A stretch of 64,000 nt of DNA, from the NCBI RefSeq assembly GCF_036387535.1, contig NZ_DASVTO010000154.1:1-64000 (forward strand). Direction: 5' to 3'. The notes under the pieces are model-generated. The model ran no database searches. It saw nothing but the letters and a program-made list of their open reading frames with translations, and was not told the DNA's origin. This stretch comes from Sphingomonas_R sp036387535 (GTDB lineage: Bacteria > Pseudomonadota > Alphaproteobacteria > Sphingomonadales > Sphingomonadaceae). The position numbers were made by a program, and so were the translations under genes. Of the stretch, positions 63,226 to 64,000 are shown in pieces. How positions within the stretch are numbered: position 1 is the first letter of the stretch; each line of letters opens with the position of its first letter.

Positions 63226-64000
63226 TCAGACCCGGACGAGCATCTTCCCGACATTGCCGCCCGAAAACAGACCGAGGAATGCTTCTGGCGTAGTCTCCAG
63301 CCCCTCCTTGATCGTCTCCTCGCTCCGGATCTTTCCCGCCGCGACCAGTGCGCCCATCTCGCTGTAAAATTCGCCCACCCGGCTCTGGAAGTCGCTGACG
63401 ATGAACCCGCGCAGCTGGATGCGGGCGGAAATGATCCGCATCAGGTAGCGCAGCTGCGCCGGCTCCGCGCTGTTATAGCCTTCGATCATGCCGCAGATCG
63501 CGAACCGCGCCCGATCGCGCGCGCACGCCAGCGCCGCGTCCAGATGCGCGCCGCCGACATTGTCGAAATAGACGTCGATGCCCTTGGGTGCCGCCGCGCC
63601 CAGTGCCTTGGCCAGCGATCCGCCGGCCTTGTAATCGATCGCGGCATCCGCGCCCAGGCTTTCGACCAGTGCCACCTTGTCCGCGCCGCCGGCCGAACCG
63701 ATCACGGTCATGCCCTTGGCCTTGGCGATCTGCACCACCGCCGATCCGACGGCGCCCGCGGCGGCCGACACGAACACCGTGTCGCCGGCCTTCGCCTCCG
63801 CGACGGCCAGCAGGCCGAACCATGCGGTCATTCCCGGCATGCCGAGATGGCCGAGATAGCGTTGCATCGGAATGTCGCCGTGCGGGATCTTCTGCGCGCC
63901 CGCCGCCGGGATCACCGCCTCGTCGCGCCACCCCGCCATGTGGACCACCCGGTCACCCACGGCGAAGCCATCGGCGCGGCTCTCGACCACTTCGCCCACC
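63226..64000 (-). CDS. Zinc-free MDR-family NADP-dependent oxidoreductase (5' truncated by window)
   Basis: The 257 visible residues are the C-terminal three quarters of a medium-chain reductase of the CurA/leukotriene-B4-dehydrogenase type. The NADP Rossmann motif is VFVSAAAGAVGSAVVQIAKAKG; SAGGADKVALVESLGADAAID and YFDNVGGAHLDAAL follow, and the tail LEKM-like segment (SEETIKEGLETTPEAFLGLF) fits the family. It should reduce alpha,beta-unsaturated carbonyls. The start is beyond base 64000. It is convergent with the YpfJ-like gene. Confidence 0.92.
   Translation of the reverse strand, partial: VGEVVESRADGFAVGDRVVHMAGWRDEAVIPAAGAQKIPHGDIPMQRYLGHLGMPGMTAWFGLLAVAEAKAGDTVFVSAAAGAVGSAVVQIAKAKGMTVIGSAGGADKVALVESLGADAAIDYKAGGSLAKALGAAAPKGIDVYFDNVGGAHLDAALACARDRARFAICGMIEGYNSAEPAQLRYLMRIISARIQLRGFIVSDFQSRVGEFYSEMGALVAAGKIRSEETIKEGLETTPEAFLGLFSGGNVGKMLVRV

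Overview
The window is high-GC (mid-60s % by eye), densely coded chromosome from an alphaproteobacterium, most likely Sphingomonas or a close relative in the Sphingomonadaceae. The basis is the CtrA master regulator with Asp51, an ArsR-methyltransferase/metF/split-metH operon, an mdh-suc-lpdA cluster, and many small families common in sphingomonads (DUF6894, DUF5818-like, DUF4893, RcnB, TIGR03013 sugar transferase). No rRNA, tRNA, CRISPR array, prophage, intact insertion sequence or plasmid backbone was seen. It is almost entirely housekeeping DNA.

Layout. 1-8.3 kb: the end of an RND drug-efflux operon (pump plus outer-membrane channel), a DUF2721 membrane protein, a 48-residue membrane peptide, a large M16 zinc protease and a class II aldolase-like protein. 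8.4-14.3 kb: an envelope and redox block with a ScsB/DsbD-like thiol reductase, a YdfG-like dehydrogenase, a DUF5818-like peptide, a PafA-type phosphatase and an exported beta-helix protein. 14.4-20.1 kb: a leftward methionine-cycle operon (ArsR-methyltransferase regulator, metF, metH N-half, metH C-half) with a clear palindromic operator just before its first gene. 20.2-22.4 kb: an MlaA-like lipid-transport protein and two lipoproteins. 22.5-26.8 kb: groES-groEL with promoter, CIRCE operator and terminator, diverging from sppA.

27-41 kb: a TRIC-family channel and an exported protein, then the energy-metabolism core read leftward: pdhC, sdhB, a thioesterase, zapE, mdh, a decayed GIY-YIG gene, sucD, sucA, sucB, lpdA. 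sucC, sdhCDA and pdhAB are not present. 41-48 kb: a UspA-like protein, an RcnB-like protein, free-methionine sulfoxide reductase, arfB, a pseudouridine synthase, ctrA with a perfect autoregulatory CtrA box, and a large MscS channel. 48-54 kb: a polyprenyl-phosphate sugar transferase diverging from a GDP-mannose pyrophosphorylase, an aldo/keto reductase, and an ScfR/RamB-like regulator diverging from an outer-membrane barrel protein.

54-64 kb: an M20 amidohydrolase and DUF4893 lipoprotein, 3-hydroxybutyrate dehydrogenase, a roughly 1.2 kb AT-richer gene-poor scar carrying one small membrane protein, a patatin/DUF3734 hydrolase coupled to an M1 aminopeptidase, a YpfJ-like zinc peptidase and a truncated zinc-free NADP-dependent oxidoreductase. 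I found no convincing previously undescribed system. The best leads are the methionine operon with its operator, the sdhB-thioesterase-zapE coupling, the GIY-YIG pseudogene, the direct repeat ahead of the ScfR-like regulator, and the scar between bdhA and the patatin gene.
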